NCBI RefSeq assembly: GCF_002951615.1
Contig: NZ_CP019062.1
Location: forward strand, 1,674,001-1,738,000
DNA: 64,000 bases
From: Rahnella sikkimica
GTDB lineage: Bacteria > Pseudomonadota > Gammaproteobacteria > Enterobacterales > Enterobacteriaceae
Reading direction: 5' to 3'
Part shown: in pieces, positions 53,982 through 63,066 of the stretch
Numbering within the stretch: the first letter of the stretch is position 1
How the letters are laid out: each line of letters begins with the position of its first letter
Program-made: the position numbers and the translations under genes
Notes under the pieces: model-generated
The model's input: the letters and a program-made list of their open reading frames with translations, nothing else
Told to the model about the DNA's origin: nothing
The model's database searches: none

Positions 53982-54658
53982 TATTTCTCCAGCGCCTTGT
54001 CATGTTCTAATAATGACAGCAAATTATCAGAGAACGCCGGGAACTCGCGATCCTGAATGGCAACCCATTTCTTATTCACAATAAAAATTGGCGTGGCATT
54101 AATATCGTAGTACTGAGTGACTTTCGTCATGTAATCCAGCAGTTCTTTCACTTCAGGCGTCTGGCTGACTTTATTATAGTCATCGACGCTAATTTTATTT
54201 TCCTGAAGCCACGCAGCGCGTTTCTCTGCATCGCCCAAATCAATTTTGTTTTTGAGCACGGCGTCATAAGCACTTTCGCGGTGTGCCTCTTCGATCCCCA
54301 TGACCTGAAGCGTCGCAAATACCGGTGCAAAACGTGCCAGCCCGCCCTGATTGTCGAGACTGAAATGCAGACGCACCAGTTTTTTACCTTCCGGCATACG
54401 CTTTTCCAGCGCTTCCACGTTCTTTTCATTCAGCGCGCAGAAATGACAGCCATAGGAGAAAATCTCGATAATGTCCTGCCCGTCTTTGATCGGGCTTTTT
54501 GATAACTTGTCCGCGCTCAGGAAAGTCAGAGTCTGCTGCTCTTCTTCACTGCTATTCTGATTTAAGACAAAATAATGGAACCAGGCGGTGGTAATAAGCG
54601 CTGAAATAACCGCGACAAAAACGGTATAAGCCAGAATGGGGAGTATTCTTTTTTTCAT
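53981..54658 (-). CDS. Membrane-anchored DsbA-like thiol oxidoreductase
   Basis: A 225-residue protein with an uncleaved N-terminal helix (about residues 8-28), then a periplasmic thioredoxin fold with helical insert. The redox pair is C71 and C74 (YGCHFCALNE) and the cis-Pro loop reads INATPIFIV. The CHFC centre resembles the oxidising CPHC type of DsbA. Placed directly after the four-cysteine peptide gene, it probably forms or sorts disulfides in that peptide in the periplasm. Start ATG 54658; its stop overlaps the acyltransferase start. Confidence 0.85.
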   Translation of the reverse strand: MKKRILPILAYTVFVAVISALITTAWFHYFVLNQNSSEEEQQTLTFLSADKLSKSPIKDGQDIIEIFSYGCHFCALNEKNVEALEKRMPEGKKLVRLHFSLDNQGGLARFAPVFATLQVMGIEEAHRESAYDAVLKNKIDLGDAEKRAAWLQENKISVDDYNKVSQTPEVKELLDYMTKVTQYYDINATPIFIVNKKWVAIQDREFPAFSDNLLSLLEHDKALEK

Positions 54659-54751
54659 GGAAGGCTTTTCATCCTGAAAGTTAACGCGATATTTTTGACG
54701 ACTCCCTGTTAATAAATACTTTCAATGGTGATTATTTTACAGGAGCCAGGT

Positions 54752-54780
54752 GGGCGTTGTATTACTGCAATACAACGCCC
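54752..54780. promoter_or_regulatory. Strong hairpin between the peptide gene and the rest of the operon
   Basis: A perfect 12-bp stem GGGCGTTGTATT/AATACAACGCCC with loop ACTGC lies 59 bases after the peptide stop. There is no T-run, so it probably acts as a processing or partial-termination site that leaves more mRNA for the peptide than for the export and enzyme genes. Confidence 0.6.
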
Positions 54781-54838
54781 GATCAGAACAAATATGACTA
54801 CCTGAATTTATTCTGACTTACAGAGAGAAAATCTACTC

Positions 54839-55030
54839 TCAGCCTACGCTACCGCAGTTGATGATCGCAGCAGCAGTAAAGGTTTTAGTCACAACGCCGT
54901 TTTTGTCAGTACAAGTTTTAACAGCGTTACACACGGTGGCATTGCCAACCAGGTTCAGTTCGAAGCTGTTAACGCAAGTAGTGGTGCCGCCAACGATTGT
55001 GCTTGCTTCAGTCATGTTGATCTTTTTCAT
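54839..55030 (-). CDS. Small double-glycine peptide with four cysteines (probable DUF4762 family), likely precursor of the operon
   Basis: A 63-residue peptide. A short charged leader ends in the double-glycine site (MKKINMTEASTIVGG, residues 1-15), followed by a 48-residue core rich in Thr, Asn and Val with cysteines at 19, 34, 40 and 59, enough for two disulfides. AAGGA lies six bases before the ATG. The leader pattern KKINMTEASTIVGG fits, from memory, the DUF4762 family of small enterobacterial proteins with unknown function. It heads the operon containing a C39 leader peptidase/exporter and a DsbA-like protein, which fits a secreted peptide. Whether it is a toxin, signal or structural peptide cannot be told; no immunity gene was recognised. 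Confidence 0.82.
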   Translation of the reverse strand: MKKINMTEASTIVGGTTTCVNSFELNLVGNATVCNAVKTCTDKNGVVTKTFTAAAIINCGSVG

Positions 55031-55570
55031 GTGATATCCTTATTTAATTACCTGTTAAGAGTTAATTGAGCACGACTCAATTTATAAACATAACGTTTAT
55101 AAAGAAGAATTCGACCCGGATGCAGGAAATAGTTTTATTTACTTCCAGAATTCACCGCTGCCTGATGGAATTATTATTTCCCGACAGCGCAGTGGCGAAT
55201 GCGGCGTATTGTATCGGCGGTTTTTTAATTCAGCAATACACCCTGCAGGCGACATTTCACTCAATATTTACAGGTAACCCACAGTGAATGCAGGATATTT
55301 CTTATTAACTATTCAGACCTGAAGATAACGGATAATTTTCACCTACCCCTGAGACAGATCTGGATTAATTTGTTTCCAGGATTTTTCCCGGATAAAAGCA
55401 GGAGCACAGGATCCTGCGACATGAATTTTTTTTAAAATAAATCTGACAAAATCACTTAAGTGGCTTTGCGGGCTGAAAATGCGGGAGAAAGGGAGGAAAA
55501 TACAGCACGGGGAGACGTTTTCCCATCCGCCTTCTGAGTCTTGAAAGCGGACGGGCAAACATTCTGGACA
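55031..55570. other. Regulatory and intergenic region before the peptide/acyl operon
   Basis: About 540 bp between cheZ and the peptide gene. The part near the peptide gene holds two inverted repeats (annotated separately) and should contain the operon promoter. The remainder carries only weak short frames and no clear cheZ-distal terminator. Confidence 0.5.
55066..55103 (-). promoter_or_regulatory. Inverted repeats upstream of the peptide gene, candidate operator
   Basis: TTTATAAAC (55081-55089) and GTTTATAAA (55095-55103) form a perfect 9-bp inverted repeat with a 5-bp centre. TTGAG/CTCAA (55066-55080) forms a second one beside it. They lie 36-73 bp before the ATG of the peptide gene, where a promoter and regulator site are expected. 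The regulator is unknown. Confidence 0.5.
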
Positions 55571-56215
55571 TCAGAAACCTAACGAATCCAGCAGGTCGTC
55601 GACCTGTTCTTGCGAAGCAACAACACCGACGCCGTTCGCGTCGAGTTGCGGGCCGTTAAGCAGACTGTCGTTTTCACGCTTGGCTTTCACTTGCTGCTCA
55701 GGAATGTTTTCCATCAGCACCATCAGCAGCTGATTTTCAATTTCCTGAACCACAATCATCATGCGCTTAATCACCTGACCGGTCAGGTCCTGGAAGTCCT
55801 GCGCCATCATGATTTCCATCAGCTGAGCATTGGTAAAGCTGGTGTGCTCAGGGACTTCTTTCAGGTAGCTGCGGGTATCCGTGACCAGTTCGCGCGCATC
55901 CGATAATTCAATCGGGTTCTCAAACCATTCATCCCAGCGCTTATCCAGCTTTTTCGCGCCAGACTCAAGTTTGTTCTGACGTGGCTGTGCGGCTTCGACG
56001 CTGTTCAGGGCGCGTTCCGCGGCCTGAGCGGTCATGGTGACAACGTAATCCAGGCGGTCACGCGCATCCGGAATGGCTTCCGCCGCCTGAGCAATGGCCT
56101 GATCCAGGCCAAGCTCACGCATACTGTCACGCAACATACGGGTCAGTTGCCCAATGCGGGCGATTATCTCGCCCGCGGTTGCCGCATCATTTGCAGGCAT
56201 TGGTATTTCTGCCAT
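55571..56215 (-). CDS. cheZ: Chemotaxis CheY-P phosphatase CheZ
   Basis: A 214-residue helical protein that speeds dephosphorylation of CheY. The catalytic Gln lies in [15 protein letters not shown], and the C-terminal CheY-binding peptide reads [13 protein letters not shown]. It is the last chemotaxis gene here. In related genomes flhB follows at once, whereas here the peptide/acyl operon and fimbrial cluster intervene. Confidence 0.95.
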   Translation of the reverse strand: MAEIPMPANDAATAGEIIARIGQLTRMLRDSMRELGLDQAIAQAAEAIPDARDRLDYVVTMTAQAAERALNSVEAAQPRQNKLESGAKKLDKRWDEWFENPIELSDARELVTDTRSYLKEVPEHTSFTNAQLMEIMMAQDFQDLTGQVIKRMMIVVQEIENQLLMVLMENIPEQQVKAKRENDSLLNGPQLDANGVGVVASQEQVDDLLDSLGF

Positions 56216-56225
56216 AAATCAGCTC

Positions 56226-56615
56226 CTACATGCCCAGTTTTTCGAAGATTTTGCCCAGTTTTTCTTCCAAGGTGGCCGCAGTGAAAGGTTTCACCACATA
56301 ACCACTGGCACCGGCCTGTGCGGCTGCCACAATGTTTTCTTTCTTCGCTTCTGCCGTGACCATCAGCACCGGCAGTTTGGCTAATGCGCCATCAGCGCGG
56401 ATGGTTTTCAGCAGATCCAGACCGTCCATGTTAGGCATGTTCCAGTCGGATACCACGAAGTCAAAACCACCGGCACGCAGTTTGTTCAGTGCATCGACAC
56501 CGTCTTCCGCTTCTTCAACGTTGTTGAAGCCCAGCTCTTTCAGCAGGTTGCGCACGATACGACGCATGGTAGAGAAATCGTCAACTACCAGAAATCTCAG
56601 ATTTGGATCGGCCAT
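56226..56615 (-). CDS. cheY: Chemotaxis response regulator CheY
   Basis: A 129-residue single-domain receiver. The acid pocket (D12, D13 in VVDD), the phospho-acceptor D57 ([12 protein letters not shown]), Thr in VTAEAKKE and Lys in GYVVKPFT are all present. When phosphorylated by CheA it binds the flagellar switch and turns rotation clockwise. cheZ starts 10 bp after its stop. Confidence 0.96.
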   Translation of the reverse strand: MADPNLRFLVVDDFSTMRRIVRNLLKELGFNNVEEAEDGVDALNKLRAGGFDFVVSDWNMPNMDGLDLLKTIRADGALAKLPVLMVTAEAKKENIVAAAQAGASGYVVKPFTAATLEEKLGKIFEKLGM

Positions 56616-56662
56616 GTTTTATCTACTCCTAAGGTTTGGTACTAAGCCGCGAGGCTGAAAAA

Positions 56663-57712
56663 TTAAATACGTAATGCCTGACCGGCTGATATTTGTGCCA
56701 GCATCCGCTGACTGATTTGACTGAGATCCACCACTTCGTTTACGCCACCGGTCGCGATAGCCTCACGAGGCATACCGAAAACCACACAGCTGGCTTCGTT
56801 TTGTGCAAGGGTGTAAGCCCCTGCGCGGTGCATCTCCAGCATGCCGGCGGCCCCGTCATTGCCCATTCCCGTCAGGATCACCCCAACGGCATTGCGTCCG
56901 GCATACTGCGCCACCGAACGGAATAACACGTCGACCGACGGACGATGGCGGTTCACCGCCGGACCGTCGTTCAACTTAACCTGATAGTTAGCGCCGCTGC
57001 GCGCCAGTTCCATATGTCTGTCGCCCGGTGCGATATACGCATGGCCCGGCAGAACACGTTCGCCGTCTTCGGCCTCTTTCACGGTGATCTGACACAGTTT
57101 GTTCAGACGGTCGGCAAAAGAGCGGGTAAAACCCGGTGGCATATGTTGCGTAATCATCAGCGCCGGACAGGTCGGCGGCAGCGGCTGCAACACATGACGA
57201 ATCGCTTCGGTACCGCCGGTAGACGACCCGATGGCAATCAGTTTTTCACTGCTCAGAAGCGGCGTATGGCTGAGAATGCGCGGCTGCTCGATGTTGACGT
57301 TTTTGTTCAGACGCGCTTTTGATGCGGTCCGGATTTTATCGGCAATCATTTCGCTGTAGGCCAGCATCCCTTCGCGGATACCCAGCTGCGGTTTGGTCAC
57401 GAAATCAATCGCCCCCAGTTCCAGCGCGCGCAGCGTGATTTCCGAACCCTTTCCGGTCAGTGACGACACCATCACCACCGGCATCGGACGCAGACGCATC
57501 AGTTTTTCCAGAAAATCCAGGCCATCCATGCGCGGCATTTCGACATCCAGCGTCAGAACATCCGGATTAAATTTCTTGATAAGATCGCGTGCGACCAGCG
57601 GATCCGGCGCGGTCGCCACCATTTCCATATCCGGATGGCTGTTGATAATTTCTGTCATCAGCTGACGCATTAACGCCGAGTCATCGACGCTCAACACTCT
57701 GATTTTATTCAT
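56663..57712 (-). CDS. cheB: Chemoreceptor methylesterase/deamidase CheB
   Basis: A 349-residue protein with an N-terminal receiver (acceptor in [13 protein letters not shown]) and a C-terminal esterase domain with the Ser ([10 protein letters not shown]), His (TQHMPPGFT) and Asp ([12 protein letters not shown]) of the catalytic triad. It removes methyl groups from receptors, acting with CheR in adaptation. Its start shares a base with the cheR stop (TAATG). Confidence 0.96.
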   Translation of the reverse strand: MNKIRVLSVDDSALMRQLMTEIINSHPDMEMVATAPDPLVARDLIKKFNPDVLTLDVEMPRMDGLDFLEKLMRLRPMPVVMVSSLTGKGSEITLRALELGAIDFVTKPQLGIREGMLAYSEMIADKIRTASKARLNKNVNIEQPRILSHTPLLSSEKLIAIGSSTGGTEAIRHVLQPLPPTCPALMITQHMPPGFTRSFADRLNKLCQITVKEAEDGERVLPGHAYIAPGDRHMELARSGANYQVKLNDGPAVNRHRPSVDVLFRSVAQYAGRNAVGVILTGMGNDGAAGMLEMHRAGAYTLAQNEASCVVFGMPREAIATGGVNEVVDLSQISQRMLAQISAGQALRI

Positions 57713-58584
57713 TACCTCTCCTTGGCGAGGCCGTAGACAGTCTGGCCGCGCAAATAAAATTCCCGGCTGATTTGGCTGAAGTTTTCGGAGTGTCCGGCAA
57801 ACATCAGGCCACCCGGTTTAAGTAACGGAACAAATCGGCGTAAAATTTTCTCCTGTGTTTCTTTATCAAAATAAATCATCACATTACGGCAGAAAATTGC
57901 ATCAAACGGCCCGTTTAACTGCCACTGGCTTGCCAGCAGATTGAGTTGCTGGAAAGCCACCATCTGCGTCAGCTCAGGGCGCGCACGCACCAGACCACTG
58001 TGCGGGCCGGTGCCTTTGAGGAAGAATTTTTGCAACTGCTGCGGGCTGAGCGTGCGTAATTCTTCCAGCCGGTAAACGCCCGCCGTGGCTTTTTCAAGCA
58101 CCTGCGTGTCGATATCACTGGCCTGAATGCGGCAGTTTGCCATCTTCGGCCCCAGCGCTTCGCTGAGCGTCATGGCGATGGAGTAAGGCTCTTCACCGGT
58201 CGATGCCGCCGTACTCCACACGCTGTAATTGTTCGGACGCGAACGGGCATGCTCCGCCAGAATCGGGAAGTGATGCGCCTCGCGAAAAAACGCCGTCAGG
58301 TTGGTGGTCAGGGCATTAATAAACGCCTGCCACTCCGCGCTGTTGCTGTCACTTTCCAGCAAAGCCATGTAACTGCTGAAATCATTGAGTCCGAGGATCC
58401 GCAACCGCCGGACCAGGCGGTTGTAGACCATTTCGCGTTTATGGTCTGCCAGTACAATGCCCGCACGCTGATAAATCAGCTCACTGATCCGGCGGAAATG
58501 CGTATCTGACAGCGGTAACCGCTGGATCATCTGTGCCATGATCGAAGTGTTATCAGCACTCATTGGCGAGCCTGGTTGATTCAT
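57712..58584 (-). CDS. cheR: Chemoreceptor methyltransferase CheR
   Basis: A 290-residue SAM-dependent glutamate methyltransferase. The N-terminal helical domain and the SAM site ([20 protein letters not shown]) are present, as is [20 protein letters not shown]. Its beta subdomain binds the NWETF tails carried by both receptors encoded upstream. GAGCTGC spaces the start from the receptor gene by 68 bp. Confidence 0.95.
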   Translation of the reverse strand: MNQPGSPMSADNTSIMAQMIQRLPLSDTHFRRISELIYQRAGIVLADHKREMVYNRLVRRLRILGLNDFSSYMALLESDSNSAEWQAFINALTTNLTAFFREAHHFPILAEHARSRPNNYSVWSTAASTGEEPYSIAMTLSEALGPKMANCRIQASDIDTQVLEKATAGVYRLEELRTLSPQQLQKFFLKGTGPHSGLVRARPELTQMVAFQQLNLLASQWQLNGPFDAIFCRNVMIYFDKETQEKILRRFVPLLKPGGLMFAGHSENFSQISREFYLRGQTVYGLAKER

Positions 58585-58652
58585 GGTGCAGCTCCATTAA
58601 TGGACAGGTGGTAGTACGGAAACCCAATTGACGCTTCATTCAGATTGACCTG

Positions 58653-60323
58653 TCAGAAGGTTTCCCAGTTATCCGCCGTTCCCGCTTTCGCGGTTGCCGG
58701 AAGTAACGCGGGTTGGGCCACCTGGCGTGGTGTAAAGGCCTGCGTCTGGCCAGTGCGGCGTGACGGGACGCCTCCTGTGGACGCAAGGCGGAACACCGAT
58801 ACTGCACGGGTCAGGTTTTCAGATTCAATTTCCAGCGCATGCGTTGAGGCAGCGGCCTGCTGTACCAGCGCGGCGTTTTGCTGAGTCACCTGATCCATTT
58901 GAGTCACGGCAATCGATACCTGTTCGATACCACGACTTTGTTCGTCTGACGCGGAGGCGATTTCACCCATGATGTCGGTGACGCGGGTCACGGCGCGCAC
59001 AATGTCATCCATCGTGTTACCGGCGGATTCCACCAGTACAGAGCCCTGACTGACACGGCTGACCGATTCATCAATCAGCGCCTTAATTTCTTTGGCGGCC
59101 TGCGCACTGCGCTGCGCCAGGCTGCGAACTTCACCGGCCACGACCGCAAATCCGCGCCCCTGCTCACCGGCACGCGCCGCTTCTACTGCGGCGTTCAGCG
59201 CCAGAATGTTGGTCTGGAAGGCGATTCCGTCAATCACGCTGGTGATTGCGCTGATTTTCTTCGAGCTTCCGGCAATATCATTCATGGTTTTCACCACGTT
59301 GCCGGTCAGTTCGCCGCCTTTCTCTGCGGTATTGGATGCATCGCGCGCCAGCTGAGTCGCCTGACGGGCATTCTCGGCGTTTTGTTTCACGGTCGCGGTC
59401 AGCTCTTCCATGCTGGCGGCGGTTTCTTCCAGCGCCGAAGCCTGTTGCTCGGTGCGGGAAGACAAATCGGTGTTCCCTGTAGAAATGCCTTTCAGGCCGG
59501 AGAACATGGTGTCAGCGCCGTGACGCACGGTACGGACAGTTTCGGCCAGCGAGTGCTGCATCTGTTGCAGGCTTTCGAGCATCACTTTAATTTCGTAGCG
59601 CCCTTCCACTGTGATCGGCGCAGAGATATCGCCGGCACCGATACGGTCAAAGTGACCGCGCATGATGGTCAGCGGCGTGAACAGAATGCGACGGGTCACA
59701 ACCAGCGCCAGCGCCGTCAGAACCAGCAGCAGTACGGTCACGATAGTGGTGTTGATCATCACGCTCTGATAAGAGTCGGTGGTTTGCTCTTTGGCTTGCT
59801 GGAAGCGGCCGCCGATGTAAGCGTTGTAACTGCTCACTTCTTTCTGGAACAGATCCTGATATTTTTGGGTCGGGCTGGCGAGGAATGCCTCCATGTCACC
59901 GCGCGATAACGACTCAATCAGAACCTGCAACATCCCGTGCAGCGCTTCATAACCCGCCTTATTGACGGTGGTCAGTTCAACGGCTTTTTCGGTTCTGCGC
60001 GGCAGAGCCAGGAAAACCGCATAGGCATCTTCAGCACTTTTCAGGCTGGTTTTCGCATCGCCCATCAGTTGCGTGACGGTTTCCTGAGGCTGTTTCAACG
60101 CCAGGCGCGTCGCCGCACGGTTCAGGGTGTTACGGGTTTGCAGCAAATATGACCAGCTCTGGCTGAGCGCATCACGCTGTTCGGCGGTGCTGGATATCTG
60201 CTCAAAATTCAATTTATCCGTGTGGGCAGCTTGCAGCGATAAACCGCTACTGACCAGTTGCATAACGAAAAACACTAACAACAACAGAAACATGCAGGTG
60301 GACACACGGATGTGCTTAAACAT
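58653..60323 (-). CDS. Methyl-accepting chemotaxis protein (Tar/Tsr type)
   Basis: A 556-residue transmembrane receptor: helix 1 ([20 protein letters not shown]), four-helix periplasmic sensor with [14 protein letters not shown], helix 2 near residue 190 to 215, HAMP, methylation helices and the signalling tip [20 protein letters not shown]. The C-terminal NWETF pentapeptide tethers CheR and CheB. The sensor keeps the Arg used to bind amino acids in Tsr and Tar but differs elsewhere, so the ligand is open; by position it matches tar. ATG 60323 has GAGG upstream; the frame extends to 60422 without support. Confidence 0.93.
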   Translation of the reverse strand: MFKHIRVSTCMFLLLLVFFVMQLVSSGLSLQAAHTDKLNFEQISSTAEQRDALSQSWSYLLQTRNTLNRAATRLALKQPQETVTQLMGDAKTSLKSAEDAYAVFLALPRRTEKAVELTTVNKAGYEALHGMLQVLIESLSRGDMEAFLASPTQKYQDLFQKEVSSYNAYIGGRFQQAKEQTTDSYQSVMINTTIVTVLLLVLTALALVVTRRILFTPLTIMRGHFDRIGAGDISAPITVEGRYEIKVMLESLQQMQHSLAETVRTVRHGADTMFSGLKGISTGNTDLSSRTEQQASALEETAASMEELTATVKQNAENARQATQLARDASNTAEKGGELTGNVVKTMNDIAGSSKKISAITSVIDGIAFQTNILALNAAVEAARAGEQGRGFAVVAGEVRSLAQRSAQAAKEIKALIDESVSRVSQGSVLVESAGNTMDDIVRAVTRVTDIMGEIASASDEQSRGIEQVSIAVTQMDQVTQQNAALVQQAAASTHALEIESENLTRAVSVFRLASTGGVPSRRTGQTQAFTPRQVAQPALLPATAKAGTADNWETF

Positions 60324-60451
60324 GGATAACCTCGTTGGGTGACAGCCCTGACCGTCACCCTCTTTCTTATATCCCTTGATATAGAGGTCTGCAGGTGCGT
60401 TTCCGCCTCCTGCCAACCTCACTATTTCGGGTAGCGATGAATATTACGTAC

Positions 60452-62146
60452 TCAGAAAGTTTCCCAGTTTTCGGCTAAATCTGTACTTTGCGCTCCACCT
60501 GAACCGGCTTTAGAACCTGAAAGGTTCGGAGTCAACAGAGGCAGTCTTGCCGAAGTGCCCGGCTTCTGGCGCACGCTGTTATTTGCGGTCTGACTCAGCG
60601 TAAACACCGCCACAGATTGCGTCAGCAGGCTAGCCTGCTCTTCCAGGGCCGCCGAAGCGGACGCGGATTCTTCAACCAGTGAGGCGTTCTGCTGCGTCAC
60701 CCGATCCATTTCAGTAATGGCCTGTGCAACCTGCTCAATCCCGCGGCTCTGTTCATCAGAAGCTGAGGTGATTTCGCCCATAATGTCGGTCACACGCGTA
60801 ACGGCGTTCACCATATCGTGCATGGTTTCACCGGCACTTTCGGCCAGTACTGAACCGGTATTAATGCGGCTGACTGAATCATCAATCAGCCCTTTAATTT
60901 CTTTTGCTGCCTGCGCACTGCGCTGTGCCAGTGTGCGAACTTCACCCGCCACCACCGCAAATCCGCGGCCCTGTTCGCCCGCACGGGCGGCTTCTACTGC
61001 GGCGTTCAGCGCCAGAATGTTGGTCTGGAACGCTATTCCGTCGATCACACCGGTAATGTCGGTGATTTTCTTCGAGCTGCTGGCGATGTCATTCATGGTA
61101 TCGACCACGTTTGCCACCACCTTCCCGCCCTTCTGTGCGGTTTCTGACGCGCTCAGTGCCAGCTGGCTGGCCTGACGGGCGTTTTCGGCGTTCTGTTTCA
61201 CCGTTGCGGTCAGCTGTTCCATGCTGGCTGCGGTTTCTTCCAGTGCAGATGCCTGTTGCTCAGTACGCGAGGACAGATCGCTGTTACCGGCTGAAATCTC
61301 GCTCGCACCGCTGTAAATCGCGTCTGCGCCGTGACGCACGCCGGATACGGTACGAATCAGTTCGTCCTGCATGTACTTGAGACTATCGGCAAGCTGGCCG
61401 ATTTCATTACGGCTTTTCACGACTATTTCGTGCGTCAGGTCACCGGTTGCAATTTTGCGGATGGTAATGACGATATTTTTCAGCGGATGGACCAGAATTC
61501 GCTGCACACCCAACCAGGCCAGAACCATGAAAATAACCAGCACAGCCAGCACGGTGCCCAGCATCCACATGGCGTGGGTGAAGGAGTTTTCACTGATTTT
61601 TACGGCGTCGTTGTACAGACGATCGTTCTGATCGATATACGTGACGAAGGCTTTTTCGAAGTTGTCCTGATACTGCTGCGTGGGTTGTTCGAAGAAATCA
61701 TTGATGCGGCCCAGACCAATCAGTTCGATCAGTTCAGCAAGCGCATCGTGCAGGACCTGATATTGCTTTTTAGCGTCTGCCGCGTATTCCGCGTTCTGGC
61801 TGGCATCCGCAGGAATTTTTTGATAATTGGCGAAATGCTGATCGGCGATTTGCAAATCTTTCGTCGCGGTATCAATCAGTTCTTTTACCGTCGCACCGCT
61901 ACCCATCTGGTTAGCATCAAGCATGAAACGGACACCCGCACGGTTAAGCGTGTTGCGGGTTTGCAGCAGGTAAATCCAGCTGGCATTGAATTCCGCTTGT
62001 TGTAAACGGATCTGCTGTGACGTGGTGAAGTTGTCTTTGTCTGCCTTTAAGGATTTAAAGAACAGGCCGCCGGATACCAACTGTAAAGCACCGAAGACCA
62101 CCAGTAAGATCACGATACCCGTGACCACTTTCATACGGTTGAACAT
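60452..62146 (-). CDS. tsr: Serine-type chemoreceptor Tsr
   Basis: A 564-residue receptor that follows E. coli Tsr from the start ([20 protein letters not shown]). The serine-site residues are recognisable: Arg and Asn in [12 protein letters not shown] and the Phe pair in [23 protein letters not shown], methylation helices and the tip [20 protein letters not shown] follow, ending in NWETF. AAGGA precedes the ATG. A sigma-28 promoter lies 36 bases upstream of the start, so the tsr-MCP-cheRBYZ run is a class 3 flagellar operon. cheA and cheW do not precede it in the window. Confidence 0.94.
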   Translation of the reverse strand: MFNRMKVVTGIVILLVVFGALQLVSGGLFFKSLKADKDNFTTSQQIRLQQAEFNASWIYLLQTRNTLNRAGVRFMLDANQMGSGATVKELIDTATKDLQIADQHFANYQKIPADASQNAEYAADAKKQYQVLHDALAELIELIGLGRINDFFEQPTQQYQDNFEKAFVTYIDQNDRLYNDAVKISENSFTHAMWMLGTVLAVLVIFMVLAWLGVQRILVHPLKNIVITIRKIATGDLTHEIVVKSRNEIGQLADSLKYMQDELIRTVSGVRHGADAIYSGASEISAGNSDLSSRTEQQASALEETAASMEQLTATVKQNAENARQASQLALSASETAQKGGKVVANVVDTMNDIASSSKKITDITGVIDGIAFQTNILALNAAVEAARAGEQGRGFAVVAGEVRTLAQRSAQAAKEIKGLIDDSVSRINTGSVLAESAGETMHDMVNAVTRVTDIMGEITSASDEQSRGIEQVAQAITEMDRVTQQNASLVEESASASAALEEQASLLTQSVAVFTLSQTANNSVRQKPGTSARLPLLTPNLSGSKAGSGGAQSTDLAENWETF

Positions 62147-62181
62147 GTTGTTCCTTTTTAAATGGAAAATATCTGGAATGG

Positions 62182-62208
62182 TTATCGGCAGAAAGGAGGG
62201 GAACTTTA
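62182..62208 (-). promoter_or_regulatory. Sigma-28 (FliA) promoter of the chemotaxis operon
   Basis: On the minus strand TAAAGTTC (62208-62201), an 11-bp spacer and GCCGATAA (62189-62182) match the FliA consensus TAAAGTTT-N11-GCCGATAA in all but one base. The tsr start codon lies 36 bases further on. Confidence 0.92.
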
Positions 62209-62245
62209 TGTGACCGGGGTCAGATTTTTTGCGGAGATAATGGGA

Positions 62246-62839
62246 TCAGGCAACCGTGGCGACAAAACTCTTCAAAAGTGCAATGCGTTGCGCATCAGGC
62301 TCGACCAGAAGGTCGTTGTGAATCATCAGCACCACGCCTTTCAGTAATTCTGTGGTGTTGTCGATTTGGGAAAGGGCTTTGAGTTTCTCAATATCATTGC
62401 CAATTTCACGCCCTTTCAGCGAAAGACGTTTATTGGCCAGACCGGTCGCCAGTTCTGATGTCAGCAACGTCACCAGACGCACAGCGGCCTCAGGGTTTGA
62501 CGCCAGCTGATGAATGTAATATTTCAGCAGCAAAGGCACAAAATCAGGCGTTGCGCCTAACTCTGCGCTCGCCAGATTTAACAGGTCAATCATGTGCGCG
62601 GGCACACGGCTTTCCACAGCTTTACGTTGTACCTGAAGCTGTTTTTTAATGGCGGGCACGGACTGAAAAGGGATCACCGCAACGTTACCGCAGGTTTTAC
62701 ACACGCCCGCGATGATATTTTTGACGAGCCCGCTGCCGTCATCAAACGGTACATCGCGCAGCTGATAGCTCACGATCCGTAAAGCCTCACACACGGCACA
62801 TACGGCCTTTTTCTCATCCCCGACTTTATAAATAATCAT
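62246..62839 (-). CDS. Unknown protein with N-terminal zinc ribbon
   Basis: I do not recognise the family. The 197-residue product begins MIIYKVGDEKKAVCAVCEAL and has two CXXC pairs (CAVC and CKTC, about 30 residues apart), the layout of a zinc ribbon. A helical remainder follows (ATPDFVPLLLKYYIHQLASN), with no membrane segment. ATG 62839 has AAAGGA before it; the frame extends ten codons further without support. It is on the same strand as tsr and ends 37 bp before the sigma-28 promoter of that gene, so it is upstream of but not obviously part of the flagellar regulon. A DNA- or protein-binding role is possible. Confidence 0.65.
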   Translation of the reverse strand: MIIYKVGDEKKAVCAVCEALRIVSYQLRDVPFDDGSGLVKNIIAGVCKTCGNVAVIPFQSVPAIKKQLQVQRKAVESRVPAHMIDLLNLASAELGATPDFVPLLLKYYIHQLASNPEAAVRLVTLLTSELATGLANKRLSLKGREIGNDIEKLKALSQIDNTTELLKGVVLMIHNDLLVEPDAQRIALLKSFVATVA

Positions 62840-63033
62840 ATTCTTCCTTTTGATCTCTCTGAAACTCATGTGGCCTCAATGTACGCCAGTTGTCGTACTT
62901 AATCAAATTCTCATTTTGCACCACGCTGATATCCGTGAGGCCCCGTTTTACGGGCGGATAACACCCTATCTGACAAAAAGATGCATTGATTAAATGATTG
63001 TTTTTCAAGCAAATGGAAGACACTACGCAAAGT

Positions 63034-63054
63034 GCGCTGCAAGAAATGCAGCGC
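63034..63054. terminator. Hairpin after the partial MFS gene
   Basis: A perfect 8-bp stem GCGCTGCA/TGCAGCGC with a 5-nt loop lies 13 bases beyond the MFS stop codon. The T-run is weak (ACTTTGCG), so it is a modest terminator candidate. Confidence 0.45.
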
Positions 63055-63066
63055 AGATTTGAAAAG

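Noticed and set aside
55066..55287. Possible small gene divergent from the peptide gene
   Set aside because: Lies over the candidate operator, has no ribosome site, and its sequence resembles no peptide or immunity protein. It was considered as an immunity gene but not supported.
32425..55570. Genomic island with integrase and tRNA target
   Set aside because: The only recombinases are the fim-type inversion enzymes; I found no tRNA gene, integrase of island type or flanking direct repeats.
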